Below are positions 1 to 9,432 of a stretch of 64,000 nucleotides of DNA, piece after piece. The stretch is from Thiomicrorhabdus indica (GTDB taxonomy: Bacteria; Pseudomonadota; Gammaproteobacteria; Thiomicrospirales; Thiomicrospiraceae). Under the pieces are notes generated by a model. The model saw only the letters and a list, made by a program, of their open reading frames with translations, was not told the DNA's origin and did not search any database. The translations under genes and the position numbers were made by a program. The DNA lies in NCBI RefSeq assembly GCF_004293625.1, contig NZ_CP033040.1, positions 1,550,001-1,614,000 of the forward strand, read 5' to 3'. How positions within the stretch are numbered: position 1 is the first letter of the stretch; the number at the start of each line of letters is the position of its first letter.

Positions 1-508
1 GTTTCACAAATCCATCAGTCAACTTCTGAATTTGATCTTCAGCACCATGAGCTTCATCTTCCGTGATTTCTTTATCTTTCAACAAAGATTTAATGTCTCC
101 ATTTGCATCACGACGAACATTGCGAATCGCAACACGGGCTTGTTCAGCCTCTGCACGAGCAACTTTAGTCAAATCACGACGTCGCTCTTCGGTCAAAGGC
201 GGCATTGGTATACGAATCAAATTCCCAGTCGTATTTGGATTAATCCCTAGATCCGATGTCATAATCGCCTTTTCTACCTTTGCAACCATTGGTTGCTCCC
301 ATGGCTGCACAGCAAGTGTACGTGAATCTTCAACATTCACATTAGCGACTTGACTTATTGGCACTTCAGAACCGTAGTATTCAACCATCACGGAATCAAG
401 AATGGATGGATGAGCACGCCCTGTACGGATTTTTGCAAAATTTGATTCTAAATTTTCAAACGATTTTTGCATACGCTGTTTAGCGTCTTGTTGAATTTCA
501 TTTAACAT
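1..508 (-). CDS. frr: Ribosome recycling factor, C-terminus cut off by window edge
   Basis: Ribosome recycling factor splits post-termination ribosomes together with EF-G. Reading the minus strand from the ATG at 508 gives [13 protein letters not shown], and further on the typical RRF segment [16 protein letters not shown], the central [18 protein letters not shown] and the helical [19 protein letters not shown]. About 169 codons are present; the family is about 185 residues, so roughly 16 residues lie beyond the left edge. It follows pyrH with a 2-bp gap, and its ribosome binding site (AGGAG) lies over the end of pyrH, so the two are probably co-transcribed. Confidence 0.96.
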   Translation of the reverse strand, partial: MLNEIQQDAKQRMQKSFENLESNFAKIRTGRAHPSILDSVMVEYYGSEVPISQVANVNVEDSRTLAVQPWEQPMVAKVEKAIMTSDLGINPNTTGNLIRIPMPPLTEERRRDLTKVARAEAEQARVAIRNVRRDANGDIKSLLKDKEITEDEAHGAEDQIQKLTDGFVK

Positions 509-510
509 CA

Positions 511-1230
511 CTATTCTCCTGAGCTGACCAAGGTGCCTTCATCCTCACCTTTAACAATTCGAATCACTGCTTGGTCTTTAAACATATCAAATACTCGTAT
601 TGGCATATCATGGTCACGACACAATACAAACGCTGTCATATCCATAACTTGCAGATTCTTTTGAATCACTTCATCGTAACTTAGCTCACTGTAACGTTCC
701 GCAGAAGGGTCTTTGTGTGGATCCGCCGTATAAATCCCATCAACCTTCGTTGCCTTAAGAACAATATCAGCACCAATTTCAACACCGCGAAGCGCGGCAG
801 CCGTATCCGTCGTAAAAAATGGAGAACCTGTCCCTGCAGCAAAAATCACAACTTCACCTGCTGCAAGCTGCTTGCGCACCAAATTAGCATTGAAACCTGT
901 TGAAATCCCTTCAATCGACATCGCAGATAAAACCTGAGCCTTCATTTCCAAACTTTCTACAACATCTCTTAACGCTAAAGCGTTGATGACCGTTGCCATC
1001 ATCCCCATATGATCGCCCGTTGTTCGCTGAATCCCCGAACCTTGAATCTGCGCACCGCGAAAAATATTTCCGCCGCCGACAACTATTCCAACTTCGACAC
1101 CTAAATCACGCAAATCTTTAACTTGTTTGACCACCTTGCGAAGCGTATCAGCACAAAGACCAAAGTCTCCATCCCCCATTAACGCTTCGCCACTAAACTT
1201 CAGCAATATGCGCTTATATTTAAGTGCCAT
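511..1230 (-). CDS. pyrH: UMP kinase (uridylate kinase)
   Basis: Phosphorylates UMP to UDP with ATP, the committed kinase step of pyrimidine nucleotide supply. It belongs to the amino-acid-kinase fold, unlike eukaryotic UMP/CMP kinases. The 239 residues match the family length. Visible motifs are KFSGEAL near residues 11-17, the glycine loop VGGGNIFRG near 51-59, [13 protein letters not shown] near 132-144 (UMP site) and [10 protein letters not shown] near 163. It lies directly upstream of frr. A terminator-like hairpin separates it from tsf, so pyrH-frr may also have its own promoter in 1231-1322; I could not identify one clearly. Confidence 0.97.
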   Translation of the reverse strand: MALKYKRILLKFSGEALMGDGDFGLCADTLRKVVKQVKDLRDLGVEVGIVVGGGNIFRGAQIQGSGIQRTTGDHMGMMATVINALALRDVVESLEMKAQVLSAMSIEGISTGFNANLVRKQLAAGEVVIFAAGTGSPFFTTDTAAALRGVEIGADIVLKATKVDGIYTADPHKDPSAERYSELSYDEVIQKNLQVMDMTAFVLCRDHDMPIRVFDMFKDQAVIRIVKGEDEGTLVSSGE

Positions 1231-1322
1231 AAACCATCCTAAAACTTAAATAGATATTGAAAAAACTTTTCTAAATCACTAATTTTTATAAGAATTTTAG
1301 AAAAATCATTTCTTTTAATTAT

Positions 1323-1357
1323 AAAAAAACCACAGCAACCGAAATTGCTATGGTTTT
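1323..1357 (-). terminator. Rho-independent terminator after tsf
   Basis: On the minus strand a 13-base stem (AAAACCATAGCAA pairing with TTGCTGTGGTTTT, one wobble) closes a 6-base loop and runs into a T tract. It starts about 11 bases after the tsf stop codon and would end or attenuate the rpsB-tsf transcript before pyrH. Confidence 0.85.
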
Positions 1358-1368
1358 CAAAGAGCGAA

Positions 1369-2256
1369 TTAACCGCCTTGTGCAACACGTGCTGCTTCAG
1401 CAACTTCGTCTGCAAAGTTGGTTTCTTCTTTCTCAATCCCTTCACCTACTTCTAGGCGAATGAAAGAAGTCACAGAGGCAGAGTTTGACTTAAGAAGCTT
1501 CTCAACCGTCTGATCAGGATCTTTAACGAAAGACTGTCCAAGCAAAGTAATTTCACCAACAAACTTACGCATACGACCTTCAATCATTTTCTCAATGATT
1601 TCCATTGGCTTACCAGAAGACTGTGCTTGTTCAATTTGGAACGCACGTTCTTTCTCGATAACCGCTTGATCTAGATCATCTGAAGAAATAGCCTGTGGCT
1701 TAACCGCAGCTACATGCATTGCAACGTCACGGATTAGTGCTTCATCACCACCTTCCATTGCAACCACTACACCGATTTTTTCACCGTGCTGGTACTGACC
1801 AATTTCACCGTTTGTTTCGATGATTTCTAGACGACGCACACCCATGTTTTCACCGATTTTAGCGATTAACTCACGACGACGCTCATCAACAGTTTTACCA
1901 TTTGACATTGACGCTGCCATAACCGCTTCGATATCCGTTGAGTTATTCGCTAGCGCAATTGCAGCGATCTCATCAGCGAAATCCTTGAATTCATCGCCTT
2001 TAGCAACAAAATCAGTTTCACAGTTAACTTCAGCGATAGCTGCTTTCTTCTTATCATCAGAGATAGCAACAGCAATACGACCTTCTGCAGCAACACGACC
2101 CGCTTTTTTATCAGCACCGGCCATACCTTTTTTGCGCAAAAATTCAATTGCAGCATCCATATCACCGTCTGTTTCAGACAGTGCTTTTTTACAATCCATC
2201 ATTCCTGCGCTCGTAATTTCACGCAGTTCTTTTACCATTGAAGCAGTAATTGCCAT
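1369..2256 (-). CDS. tsf: Translation elongation factor Ts
   Basis: Nucleotide exchange factor for EF-Tu. The 295-residue protein begins [19 protein letters not shown], with the UBA-like N-terminal domain carrying GMMDCKKAL. The diagnostic [13 protein letters not shown] segment, which contacts EF-Tu, lies near residues 78-90. Two dimerisation-type core repeats follow and length agrees with the family (about 283-295). It follows rpsB in the conserved bacterial order; the 77-bp gap contains one exact ACCGGCCGGT and a degenerate partner. Confidence 0.97.
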   Translation of the reverse strand: MAITASMVKELREITSAGMMDCKKALSETDGDMDAAIEFLRKKGMAGADKKAGRVAAEGRIAVAISDDKKKAAIAEVNCETDFVAKGDEFKDFADEIAAIALANNSTDIEAVMAASMSNGKTVDERRRELIAKIGENMGVRRLEIIETNGEIGQYQHGEKIGVVVAMEGGDEALIRDVAMHVAAVKPQAISSDDLDQAVIEKERAFQIEQAQSSGKPMEIIEKMIEGRMRKFVGEITLLGQSFVKDPDQTVEKLLKSNSASVTSFIRLEVGEGIEKEETNFADEVAEAARVAQGG

Positions 2257-2296
2257 GTTTAAATTCCTTAACTTAGGGTTTGAGATTAAAACAGGA

Positions 2297-2325
2297 TACC
2301 GACCGATAAAACATTACCGGCCGGT
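2297..2325. repeat. ACCGGCCGGT palindrome with degenerate partner, rpsB-tsf gap
   Basis: An exact ACCGGCCGGT at 2316-2325 is preceded at 2298-2307 by ACCGACCGAT, a partner with two changes, about 8 bases away. The two can pair as a short hairpin in the 5' leader of tsf. Function unknown. Confidence 0.6.
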
Positions 2326-2333
2326 AAAAATGA

Positions 2334-3065
2334 TTATTCAGCAGCTTCTTCTACGAAATCATCACCTTCAACTGCAGTCGTGATGGTAGCTTTACCTTCA
2401 TTGATTGCATCTGCAGCGGCAGATAGGTATAGAGAGATTGCACGGATTGCATCATCGTTACCAGGGATAACATAATCAACACCACGCGGATCGTTGTTTG
2501 TATCAACAACACCAACAACAGGAATACCTAAAGTTTTCGCTTCTTGTAGTGCGATTTTTTCGTTACCTGTGTCGATTACAAAAATCGCATCTGGCATAGC
2601 ACGCATATCTTTGATACCACCCAAAGAAAGTTCAAGCTTTTGCTTTTGACGAGTCATCATCAGCGCTTCTTTCTTAGTGATTTTTTCAAAAGTTCCATCT
2701 TGCTCCATCGCTTCAAGTTCTTTTAGACGCTTGATTGATTGCTTGATGGTTTTGAAGTTTGTCAACATACCACCTAACCAGCGGTAATCAACATATGGCA
2801 TACCACAACGTTGAGCTTCTTGTGCAACTAGTTCACGAGCTGCTTTCTTAGTACCAACAAAAAGTACGCGACCTTTGTTCGCAGCAACACCACCCATAAA
2901 ATTCAAAGCATCATTGAACATTGGAAGCGTTTTTTCCAAGTTAACGATATGAATATTATTACGAGCACCAAAGATGAATTCTTTCATTTTTGGGTTCCAG
3001 TAACGAGTTTGGTGACCGAAGTGAACACCAGCTTCCAACATTTGACGCATGGTAACTTTTGCCAT
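2334..3065 (-). CDS. rpsB: 30S ribosomal protein S2
   Basis: Small-subunit ribosomal protein. The 243-residue product starts [27 protein letters not shown], the hallmark S2 N-terminus, and continues with [17 protein letters not shown] and [14 protein letters not shown]. It has the usual acidic C-terminal tail ([10 protein letters not shown]). It is first in the rpsB-tsf operon, preceded by a good AGGAG site and a leader that carries an exact ACCGGCCGGT copy. Confidence 0.98.
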   Translation of the reverse strand: MAKVTMRQMLEAGVHFGHQTRYWNPKMKEFIFGARNNIHIVNLEKTLPMFNDALNFMGGVAANKGRVLFVGTKKAARELVAQEAQRCGMPYVDYRWLGGMLTNFKTIKQSIKRLKELEAMEQDGTFEKITKKEALMMTRQKQKLELSLGGIKDMRAMPDAIFVIDTGNEKIALQEAKTLGIPVVGVVDTNNDPRGVDYVIPGNDDAIRAISLYLSAAADAINEGKATITTAVEGDDFVEEAAE

Positions 3066-3120
3066 GATAGTTTCTCCTAATTGGGGTTAAGCCTCCGTTT
3101 ACCCAGATAAAGCGAACTTT

Positions 3121-3130
3121 ACCGGCCGGT
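3121..3130. repeat. ACCGGCCGGT palindrome in divergent rpsB/map region
   Basis: Exact copy, part of the 12-base palindrome TACCGGCCGGTA. It lies about 55 bases upstream of rpsB, in the 223-bp gap between divergent rpsB and map, where it could fall in the rpsB leader or promoter. Confidence 0.6.
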
Positions 3131-3288
3131 ATCTATTAATTCCAGCCTCAAAGCACCCCGCTCTATGTCACAGTAAACGTGCGGATTTTAAAGTTAATTT
3201 TCTGTTAAAATTGCCTGCAAATTTCAGGCGCGTGATTTATACCACACTCCGCAATAATTCACAATTTAAATCTAAGAAAAGCCAAACT

Positions 3289-4068
3289 ATGAGTATAAAA
3301 ATCAAGACTGCTGAAGAAATCGAGAAACTTCGCATTGCAGGACAACTTGCCGCAGAGGTTCTGGATATGATTGAACCTTTTGTTGTTCCAGGCGTTACAA
3401 CCGGTGAGCTTAATGAAAGAATCCACAAGCATATTACTGAGGTTCAGGATGGCATTCCTGCCACATTAGGCTATCACGGCTTCCCCGCTTCAAGCTGCAT
3501 TTCCATTAACCAAGTTGTTTGCCACGGTATCCCCGGCCCAAAAAAACTCAAAAAAGGAGATATCGTTAACATTGATGTCACAGTTATCAAAGATGGCTAT
3601 CATGGCGACACAAGCCGAATGTTTGAAGTCGGTGATGTTAAACCCTATGCCGCTAGACTTAATAAAGTCGCCAGAGAATGTCTATGGTTAGGAATTGAAC
3701 AAGTCAAGCCCGACGCGACGCTTTACGATGTTGCACTTGCGATTCAAAACCATGCTGAGGCCAATAATTACACGGTTGTAAAAGAGTATTGTGGTCATGG
3801 AATTGGCGCAGAATTTCATGAAGAACCGCAAGTACTGCATTACGCTGCAGAAGAGCTTAAGGATATTGTCCTAAAAGAAGGTATGGTATTTACCATCGAA
3901 CCAATGATTAATATGGGTAAAGCAGACATTAAACTCTTGCCAGATAACTGGACAGTCGTAACAAAAGATCGCAAACTGACTGCTCAATGGGAACATACTT
4001 TAGTCGTGACTAAAGATGGCTATGAAATTTTTACTCTCCGAAAAGACGAAAAGCCTTTCTTGCCGTAA
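3289..4068 (+). CDS. map: Methionine aminopeptidase, type I
   Basis: Removes the initiator methionine from nascent proteins. From the ATG at 3289 the product is 259 residues, MSIKIKTAEEIEKLRIAGQLAAEVL, the standard MAP start; the open frame extends 26 codons further upstream but that extension is not family-like. The five metal ligands are visible: Asp in NIDVTV, Asp in GDTSRMF, His in YCGHGIG, Glu in FTIEPM and Glu in QWEHTLVVT. It is divergent from rpsB and upstream of glnD, the order seen in many gammaproteobacteria. Confidence 0.97.
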   Translation: MSIKIKTAEEIEKLRIAGQLAAEVLDMIEPFVVPGVTTGELNERIHKHITEVQDGIPATLGYHGFPASSCISINQVVCHGIPGPKKLKKGDIVNIDVTVIKDGYHGDTSRMFEVGDVKPYAARLNKVARECLWLGIEQVKPDATLYDVALAIQNHAEANNYTVVKEYCGHGIGAEFHEEPQVLHYAAEELKDIVLKEGMVFTIEPMINMGKADIKLLPDNWTVVTKDRKLTAQWEHTLVVTKDGYEIFTLRKDEKPFLP

Positions 4069-4085
4069 AATTCAATTAAACCACC

Positions 4086-4117
4086 AACCGCTTGAACTCA
4101 AAGGAAATCAAGCGGTT
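4086..4117. terminator. Stem-loop between map and glnD
   Basis: Perfect 10-base arms AACCGCTTGA and TCAAGCGGTT enclose a 12-base loop just after the map stop. No T tract follows on the plus strand, so this may be a weak or Rho-assisted stop, or an mRNA-stabilising hairpin ahead of glnD. Confidence 0.45.
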
Positions 4118-4168
4118 CAAGGCGCTCTCAAATCTCAAGACAACTCGAACTCAACGAACGGATGTATC

Positions 4169-6823
4169 ATGACAAACACTATTTCAGTGAACGACCCTTC
4201 TTTGCCACATTTTATCAGTGCGCTTCAAGACTCAAACCTGAAAGTATTTGAAAAAACAAAATCCGGTCGTGAAGTCGTTCAGCACTTTACACACTACCAA
4301 TTTTCTCAATTTGAAAATGGCTCACATGTAGCAGAGCTCATTAAAGAGCGTGCTAATTTTGTTGATCAAATCCTAAAAAAACTCTGGCAAACATTCATTG
4401 AGGACCCGAATACCAGCCTGATTGCTGTGGGAGGCTATGGACGTGGAGAACTCCATCCCTATTCGGATGTTGACCTTCTGATTATTGCCGATGACCCCAT
4501 GCAACACCAAGAAGCCTTCTCAACCTTTATCACTTTTTTATGGGATATCGGCTTTGAAGTTGGCCACTCGATTCGAAGCCTAGAAGACTGTTTCCAAGAA
4601 GGCTTGGACGATGTCACTACAGCGACCAACTTGTTAGAAGCTCGTTGGATTACTGGAAGCTACGAACCTTTCGAACAGTTACAACAACTTTGGTCAAAAC
4701 CAGATTTCTGGCCAACAAAAACCTTTTTCAAAGCCAAGAAAAACGAACAAGAACAACGACATAAAAGATTCAATGAAACCGTCTATCAATTAGAGCCAAA
4801 CCTAAAAGAAAGCCCAGGTGGATTGCGCGATTTACACACCATTTACTGGATTGCAAAACGTTACTTTAGGGTGCAATCAATCCACGAACTCGTACAGAAA
4901 AAATTTCTAACACCTGAAGAATTCGTTCAAATCGAAGCCGCGAATAAGTATCTTAATCGAGTGCGTTTTGCTTTACATCACATGAAAAAACGACGCGAAG
5001 ACCGACTGCTTTTTGACAACCAACGTTTGATTGCCGAAACCTTCGGTTATCACGATAACCCTGAAAAAATGGCCGTTGAGCAATTTATGTCAGGTTATTA
5101 CCGCAATGTTCAGACCGTGGTCAAACTCAATGAAATCCTAATGCAGCATTTTCATGAGCGCCTATTCGAATCAGATAAAAAAAGCATCCAAAACATTAAC
5201 CCACGATTTTGTTTAATCAATGGATACCTTGATATTCGACACCCAAATGTCTTTGCGCAAAACCCAACCGCGCTTTTAGAAGTCTTTATCGTACTGCAAG
5301 CATTAAAGGAAGCCAAAGGATTGCGTTCAAATGCCATTCGTTCCTTACGAAATCATTTGCATCTAATTAATGACAGTTTTCGAAATGATCCAATTAACAA
5401 AGCACTATTTTTAGAAATATTTCGCCAACCGGCCGGCATCAATGCCGCAGTAAAGAGAATGCATAGCTATGGAATTCTTGGCGCTTATTTGCCAGTTTTC
5501 CAAAAAATTTCAGGGTTAATGCAATTTAATATCTTTCATGCTTATACAGTCGATGATCACACGATTTTAGTCATTCGTAACTTAAGACGTTTTTTTGTAG
5601 ACCACTTCGCTTATGAATTTCCGACTGCCCATCAAATTGCCCAAACAATTTGTAAACCAGAAATCTTATTCATAGCCGCCCTATTTCATGACATTGCAAA
5701 AGGTCGGAATGGCGCTCATGAAATCCTTGGCGCAGAAGACACTCGTCAATTTTGCGAACAACACAATTTGCCTCAAAAAGATGCCAATCTCATTGAATGG
5801 TTAGTTCGTCATCATTTGGATTTTTCGCATGTTGCACAGCGTAAAGATTTAAGCGACCCAAAAATCATTAAAGAATTTGCAGAACTAGTTGATACGCAAG
5901 CCCGTTTAGACCATTTGTATTTGCTTACAGTGGCCGATGTTTGCGCAACATCCGATGATGTTTGGAATGATTGGAAGAACTCCTTGTTCCTAGAGCTCTA
6001 CAATGAAACGTCTAATATGTTGCAACTGAATGAAGATGCTCCAAAAAGTAAGGCTAAAAAAGCCTTAAAAACTCAAGAAGTTGCCAAGGCAACCTTAAGT
6101 AAAATGGAGCTCAAACCATCACAATACAAAACTTTTTGGGAAAGCCTGACGGAAAGTGAATTTTTTAGTCGTCAAACGCATGCTGATGTCGCTCGTTTAA
6201 CAAAAATTTTATATCAACACCAAATGGGCTCAGACAACTGGGTACAAGTTTCTCCAAAATCTTCTCGCGGCGCATCTGAATTAGTCATCTATATGAATGA
6301 CCGCGATTTTCTATTTGCCAATATTGCACACAGTCTTGATCGTCAGAAATTCGATATCATGGAGGCTCGAATTTTTAGTACCACGGACGATAAAACACTG
6401 GTGTTAATGTACTTTCTTGATCGAGACACCCATGAAATTATTAATCAAGACTCCTGTGATACCATTGAATCACGGATTCTCGAGGACTTAATCAAGCCTC
6501 TGCCTGAATCACCGGCTAACGCCTATCCAAGCTACTTAAGTCGGCGTATTCGCTGTTTTGAGACACCTACGCAAATTAGTTTTCACAAAATTAACAAACA
6601 CAAAACAGAACTTTATATCTCTACCCAAGACCGGCCGGGATTATTAGCGCGCATAGGTTTAGCACTTAAACAGTGTAATATTCGCCTACATGATGCAAAA
6701 ATTCATACGGTTGGTGAAAAAGCCGAAGATGTCTTCATTATCAGCGACACACAAGACTTGGCCATTGAAGATAAAGAAGTCCAAAGAATGCTTGAAAACG
6801 CCATTATTGATTTACTCGATTAA
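4169..6823 (+). CDS. glnD: PII uridylyltransferase / uridylyl-removing enzyme
   Basis: Senses glutamine and reversibly uridylylates PII proteins, controlling nitrogen assimilation. The ATG at 4169 gives 884 residues, close to the usual 890; the open frame runs 51 codons upstream into map and is not family-like. The nucleotidyltransferase motif GGYGRGELHPYSDVDLLI lies near residues 88-105. The HD-domain motif ALFHDIAKGRNG is near 505 and supplies the uridylyl-removing activity. Two C-terminal ACT domains lie near 712-780 and 812-880 (TQDRPGLLARIGLALKQCNI) and bind glutamine. Two CCGGCCGG cores fall inside the gene, at 5429 and 6631. The gene arrangement map-glnD is conserved. Confidence 0.96.
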   Translation: MTNTISVNDPSLPHFISALQDSNLKVFEKTKSGREVVQHFTHYQFSQFENGSHVAELIKERANFVDQILKKLWQTFIEDPNTSLIAVGGYGRGELHPYSDVDLLIIADDPMQHQEAFSTFITFLWDIGFEVGHSIRSLEDCFQEGLDDVTTATNLLEARWITGSYEPFEQLQQLWSKPDFWPTKTFFKAKKNEQEQRHKRFNETVYQLEPNLKESPGGLRDLHTIYWIAKRYFRVQSIHELVQKKFLTPEEFVQIEAANKYLNRVRFALHHMKKRREDRLLFDNQRLIAETFGYHDNPEKMAVEQFMSGYYRNVQTVVKLNEILMQHFHERLFESDKKSIQNINPRFCLINGYLDIRHPNVFAQNPTALLEVFIVLQALKEAKGLRSNAIRSLRNHLHLINDSFRNDPINKALFLEIFRQPAGINAAVKRMHSYGILGAYLPVFQKISGLMQFNIFHAYTVDDHTILVIRNLRRFFVDHFAYEFPTAHQIAQTICKPEILFIAALFHDIAKGRNGAHEILGAEDTRQFCEQHNLPQKDANLIEWLVRHHLDFSHVAQRKDLSDPKIIKEFAELVDTQARLDHLYLLTVADVCATSDDVWNDWKNSLFLELYNETSNMLQLNEDAPKSKAKKALKTQEVAKATLSKMELKPSQYKTFWESLTESEFFSRQTHADVARLTKILYQHQMGSDNWVQVSPKSSRGASELVIYMNDRDFLFANIAHSLDRQKFDIMEARIFSTTDDKTLVLMYFLDRDTHEIINQDSCDTIESRILEDLIKPLPESPANAYPSYLSRRIRCFETPTQISFHKINKHKTELYISTQDRPGLLARIGLALKQCNIRLHDAKIHTVGEKAEDVFIISDTQDLAIEDKEVQRMLENAIIDLLD

Positions 6824-6848
6824 ATTTTAGAAAAACAAAGGAAACTTT

Positions 6849-7346
6849 ATGTCCTCTCAAGGTTTAGACGCGATGATTCCAGAGACCATCAAACTTAATA
6901 ATGCGCAAAACTTTGCCAAGTTACACCAATCCACCTTATTTCAATTTGATGAAAGCGAACCAGAGGCTTGGCGTAAAAATTGGAACTACATTATTGACCG
7001 AATCGGTCTAGAGGAAACACCCCCTCGTTTAAAAATGGAAAAAGGTGAAACCAAATCTGGCGAAGAGGCCTTTTTTGAACTTGAGATGGGAGATGTTGAT
7101 GCCAAGTGGTTTTTAGTCTGTCATCACTTTGGTATCCAGGAATGGAGTTTGCAAGGACTTGTACAAAAACTGGAAGAAGATTTTTACGGTGGCAACATTC
7201 CGTTAAAACACCCAGACTCACAAGAAACGAAAAGCCTTCATGAGCATATTCAAGATTTTCTGGACAAGTACCCAAATGGCGGCACTCAAGGAACAGAGTG
7301 CGACATGACTGAGCTATTCACTCTGGAAGAAGTAGAAGATAATTAA
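6849..7346 (+). CDS. Hypothetical protein downstream of glnD
   Basis: A 165-residue acidic soluble protein with no recognised domain, signal peptide or membrane segment. It starts 25 bases after glnD behind an AAGGAAAC ribosome binding site, so it is probably read from the same transcript. Aromatic and tryptophan-rich stretches (EAWRKNWNYIIDRIGLEETPPRLKM, and KWFLVCHHFGIQEWSLQGL) suggest a folded domain; the sequence is shown here only in part. The acidic C-terminus ends in ELFTLEEVEDN. Linkage to glnD hints at a nitrogen-related role, but that is inference from position only. Confidence 0.8.
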   Translation: MSSQGLDAMIPETIKLNNAQNFAKLHQSTLFQFDESEPEAWRKNWNYIIDRIGLEETPPRLKMEKGETKSGEEAFFELEMGDVDAKWFLVCHHFGIQEWSLQGLVQKLEEDFYGGNIPLKHPDSQETKSLHEHIQDFLDKYPNGGTQGTECDMTELFTLEEVEDN

Positions 7347-7368
7347 TTTTTTGACTCACCAGAACTTA

Positions 7369-7395
7369 CCGTCCGGAAACTCTTCACCGGCCGGT
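7369..7395. repeat. Paired palindrome hairpin between convergent genes
   Basis: TTACCGTCCGG and CCGGCCGGTAA, 10 of 11 bases complementary, enclose about 10 bases and include an exact ACCGGCCGGT at 7386-7395. It is the only strong secondary structure between convergent genes ending at 7346 and 7407, so it may serve as a two-way terminator, although neither side has a strong T tract. Confidence 0.55.
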
Positions 7396-7406
7396 AAATT
7401 TCAATT

Positions 7407-7796
7407 TTATATCTCAAATAACTCGATTACATTGCTATCCAAATCTTTGAAAAACAAAGCTTTTCGACCTGAACGACTTTCGGTATAAACAATACCCTTG
7501 CAATCCAACCGCTGCTTGAAAACAGCAATACCCGATACACTTAAAGCAAAATGCTGATCGCGGCCACCATGCTCAGGACGCTTTATAGACCCATATGGAT
7601 TTGGCAACTCAAGTAAATGCAACGTTTGATTTTCTCCCAAACTCAACCAAGCGCCTGGAAAACCTAAACTTGGACGCTCTAAGAGTTCCAACCCCAGAAT
7701 TGACTGATAAAACTCTACAGATTGCTCGGTGCTTTTCACTAAGAGGCTGACATGATCCACCCCTTTTACAACGGCATCATTCATTACTTTCTCCAA
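7407..7796 (-). CDS. VOC-family (glyoxalase/dioxygenase-fold) protein
   Basis: 129-residue single-module vicinal-oxygen-chelate protein. GVDHVSLLVKSTEQSVEFYQSILGLELLERP is the typical first half of the fold, with a candidate metal His in the DHVSL stretch. The second half has DQHFALSVSG and ends KALFFKDLDSNVIELFEI, with the usual terminal Glu ligand. Start could be the Met at position 1 or the one at position 5 (MNDAVVKG). Substrate cannot be told from sequence: the family includes glyoxalases, fosfomycin-type transferases and ring-cleavage dioxygenases. It stands alone, convergent to the glnD operon. Confidence 0.85.
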   Translation of the reverse strand: MEKVMNDAVVKGVDHVSLLVKSTEQSVEFYQSILGLELLERPSLGFPGAWLSLGENQTLHLLELPNPYGSIKRPEHGGRDQHFALSVSGIAVFKQRLDCKGIVYTESRSGRKALFFKDLDSNVIELFEI

Positions 7797-7810
7797 AACT
7801 TATAAACACA

Positions 7811-7836
7811 AAAAAGCCCAGTTTAAACTGGGCTCT
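7811..7836 (-). terminator. Rho-independent terminator of dapD
   Basis: AGCCCAGTTTAAACTGGGCT is a perfect 20-base palindrome-type stem at 7815-7834, followed on the minus strand by TTTTT. It lies about 35 bases beyond the dapD stop codon. Confidence 0.9.
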
Positions 7837-7869
7837 CAAACAAATTACAAAACGTTAAACCTTTTGCAA

Positions 7870-8766
7870 CTAGTTTTTATGAAGTTCACTGTTTAATCCA
7901 CCCCAAAGCGTCCCATCAGTCATAATAGCTTGTACCTTACCGGTTTGAGAATGGCGGCGGAATAGCAATTTTGACTGTCCCGATAAGTCACGTGCAGAAA
8001 CCACTGAACCATCCGGCATTTCAACTTTAGTCCCAGCAGTAATGTATAGACCAGATTCAATAATACAGTCATCGCCCAAAGATATCCCAAGTCCTGCATT
8101 CGCACCAAGAAGGTTACGCTCACCCATTGAAATAACTGTTTTACCACCACCAGAAAGCGTGCCCATAATAGATGCACCACCACCAATATCAGAATGGTCT
8201 CCAACGACCACACCGGCAGAAATACGACCTTCAACCATTGAATTGCCTAAAGTTCCAGCGTTAAAGTTTACAAAGCCTTCATGCATCACTGTTGTTCCAG
8301 GCGCAAGGTGAGCCCCTAGACGAACACGATCCGCATCACCAATACGAACACCTTCTGGAATCACATAGTCGACCATTCGAGGGAATTTATCGATTGAAGT
8401 AATCGTTAAATTAATTTCTTCTTCCGCAATCGCTGCACGTAGGTTTTCAACTTCTGCTGGCAATACAGGACCAGCACTTGTCCATGCCACATTACTTAAT
8501 AGACCAAACACACCATCTAAGTTAATACTATGGGGTTTATAAGCGCATTCAGACAAAAGGTGCAAACGTAAATATGCATCTTCCGCAGATTTGGGAGCAT
8601 CATCTACAGATTCGATTTCAACCGTTACAAAATCACTTTTAATCAAACCTGCTTTTAACGCTAAGCAGTTTCGCGCAATTTCTTTATTTGAACGTGGAAA
8701 CCAAACATCAAGGGTTGCTCCGGTTTTTGCATCTGTATAACGATGCCCAATTCGCTTAATTGTCAT
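7870..8766 (-). CDS. dapD: Tetrahydrodipicolinate N-succinyltransferase
   Basis: Transfers a succinyl group from succinyl-CoA to tetrahydrodipicolinate in the lysine/diaminopimelate pathway. The 298-residue product carries a left-handed beta-helix of hexapeptide repeats from about residue 145 (DADRVRLGAHLAPGTTVMHE, then NSMVEGRISAGVVVGDHSDI and GGGASIMGTLSGGG). It resembles the longer DapD class found in actinobacteria and some proteobacteria rather than the 274-residue E. coli enzyme. dapE, two genes away on the opposite strand, acts two steps later in the same pathway. It has its own terminator. Confidence 0.93.
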   Translation of the reverse strand: MTIKRIGHRYTDAKTGATLDVWFPRSNKEIARNCLALKAGLIKSDFVTVEIESVDDAPKSAEDAYLRLHLLSECAYKPHSINLDGVFGLLSNVAWTSAGPVLPAEVENLRAAIAEEEINLTITSIDKFPRMVDYVIPEGVRIGDADRVRLGAHLAPGTTVMHEGFVNFNAGTLGNSMVEGRISAGVVVGDHSDIGGGASIMGTLSGGGKTVISMGERNLLGANAGLGISLGDDCIIESGLYITAGTKVEMPDGSVVSARDLSGQSKLLFRRHSQTGKVQAIMTDGTLWGGLNSELHKN

Positions 8767-8976
8767 AACTTTTCTCTTAATTTTTTACCAATAAAAAATA
8801 ACGTGCAAAGTATACCTTCTTGCTAGGAAATTGCCTAGGGAAGGACTGGTCTAATATGCTCAGAAAAACAACCAAGATCCATTACAGAGTTTCATGATTT
8901 TGATTTAAACTTGTTTAGGCGTTGCGTCTCATTTACCTAATTTAGGCGATTATTCGGATTAAGAACGCTATATCTT

Positions 8977-9005
8977 TTTATATTGATTTTATATCGTTTT
9001 ATAAT
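8977..9005 (+). promoter_or_regulatory. Putative sigma-70 promoter for the ArsC-like gene and dapE
   Basis: TTTATA at 8977-8982 and a consensus TATAAT at 9000-9005 are 17 bases apart, about 40 bases before the start codon at 9045. The flanking segment is very AT-rich and the ends CGCTATA/TATAGCG form an inverted repeat across it. Confidence 0.5.
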
Positions 9006-9044
9006 TCCAGCTCGTATAGCGAATGATTTCCAAAAGGAGCAACA

Positions 9045-9392
9045 ATGAAAATGTACGGAATCTCCAATTGTGACACGATAAAAAAAGCCAAAAAGTATCT
9101 TGATGCCAATTCAATTGACTATGCATTTCATGACTACAAAAAAAGTGGTATCGATACGGTTACGTTGGAACAATGGTTAAAGTCCGTTTCATTGGAAACA
9201 CTTATCAATAAGCGTAGCACCACATGGCGCCAACTCACGGATGAGCAAAAACACCAATTGATTGAAAATCAAAACTTAGCTATTTTGGTCGAAAATCCAA
9301 CCTTAATAAAACGTCCGGTACTCATTCACCAACAACATATTCTTGTCGGGTTTAAAGAAGCTGACTATCAAGCACTGCTTGAAAAAGAATGA
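9045..9392 (+). CDS. Spx/ArsC-family (YffB-like) protein
   Basis: 115-residue thioredoxin-fold protein of the arsenate reductase-like family. MKMYGISNCDTIKKAKKYL carries the single N-terminal cysteine (NCDTIKKA). The C-terminal half, LVENPTLIKRPVLIHQQHILVGF, is the usual ArsC/YffB segment containing the cis-proline. The CxxS/CxxC redox partner of true thioredoxins is absent. In E. coli and relatives yffB sits immediately upstream of dapE, as here (40-bp gap), which favours YffB over a true arsenate reductase; the cellular role is not settled. Confidence 0.9.
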   Translation: MKMYGISNCDTIKKAKKYLDANSIDYAFHDYKKSGIDTVTLEQWLKSVSLETLINKRSTTWRQLTDEQKHQLIENQNLAILVENPTLIKRPVLIHQQHILVGFKEADYQALLEKE

Positions 9393-9432
9393 GCAGACAG
9401 ATTAACACCCAACACATACTAGGAACGACATT

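Noticed and set aside
4016-4168. Upstream extension of glnD overlapping map
   Set aside because: The extra 51 residues are not like GlnD; the ATG at 4169 gives the family length.
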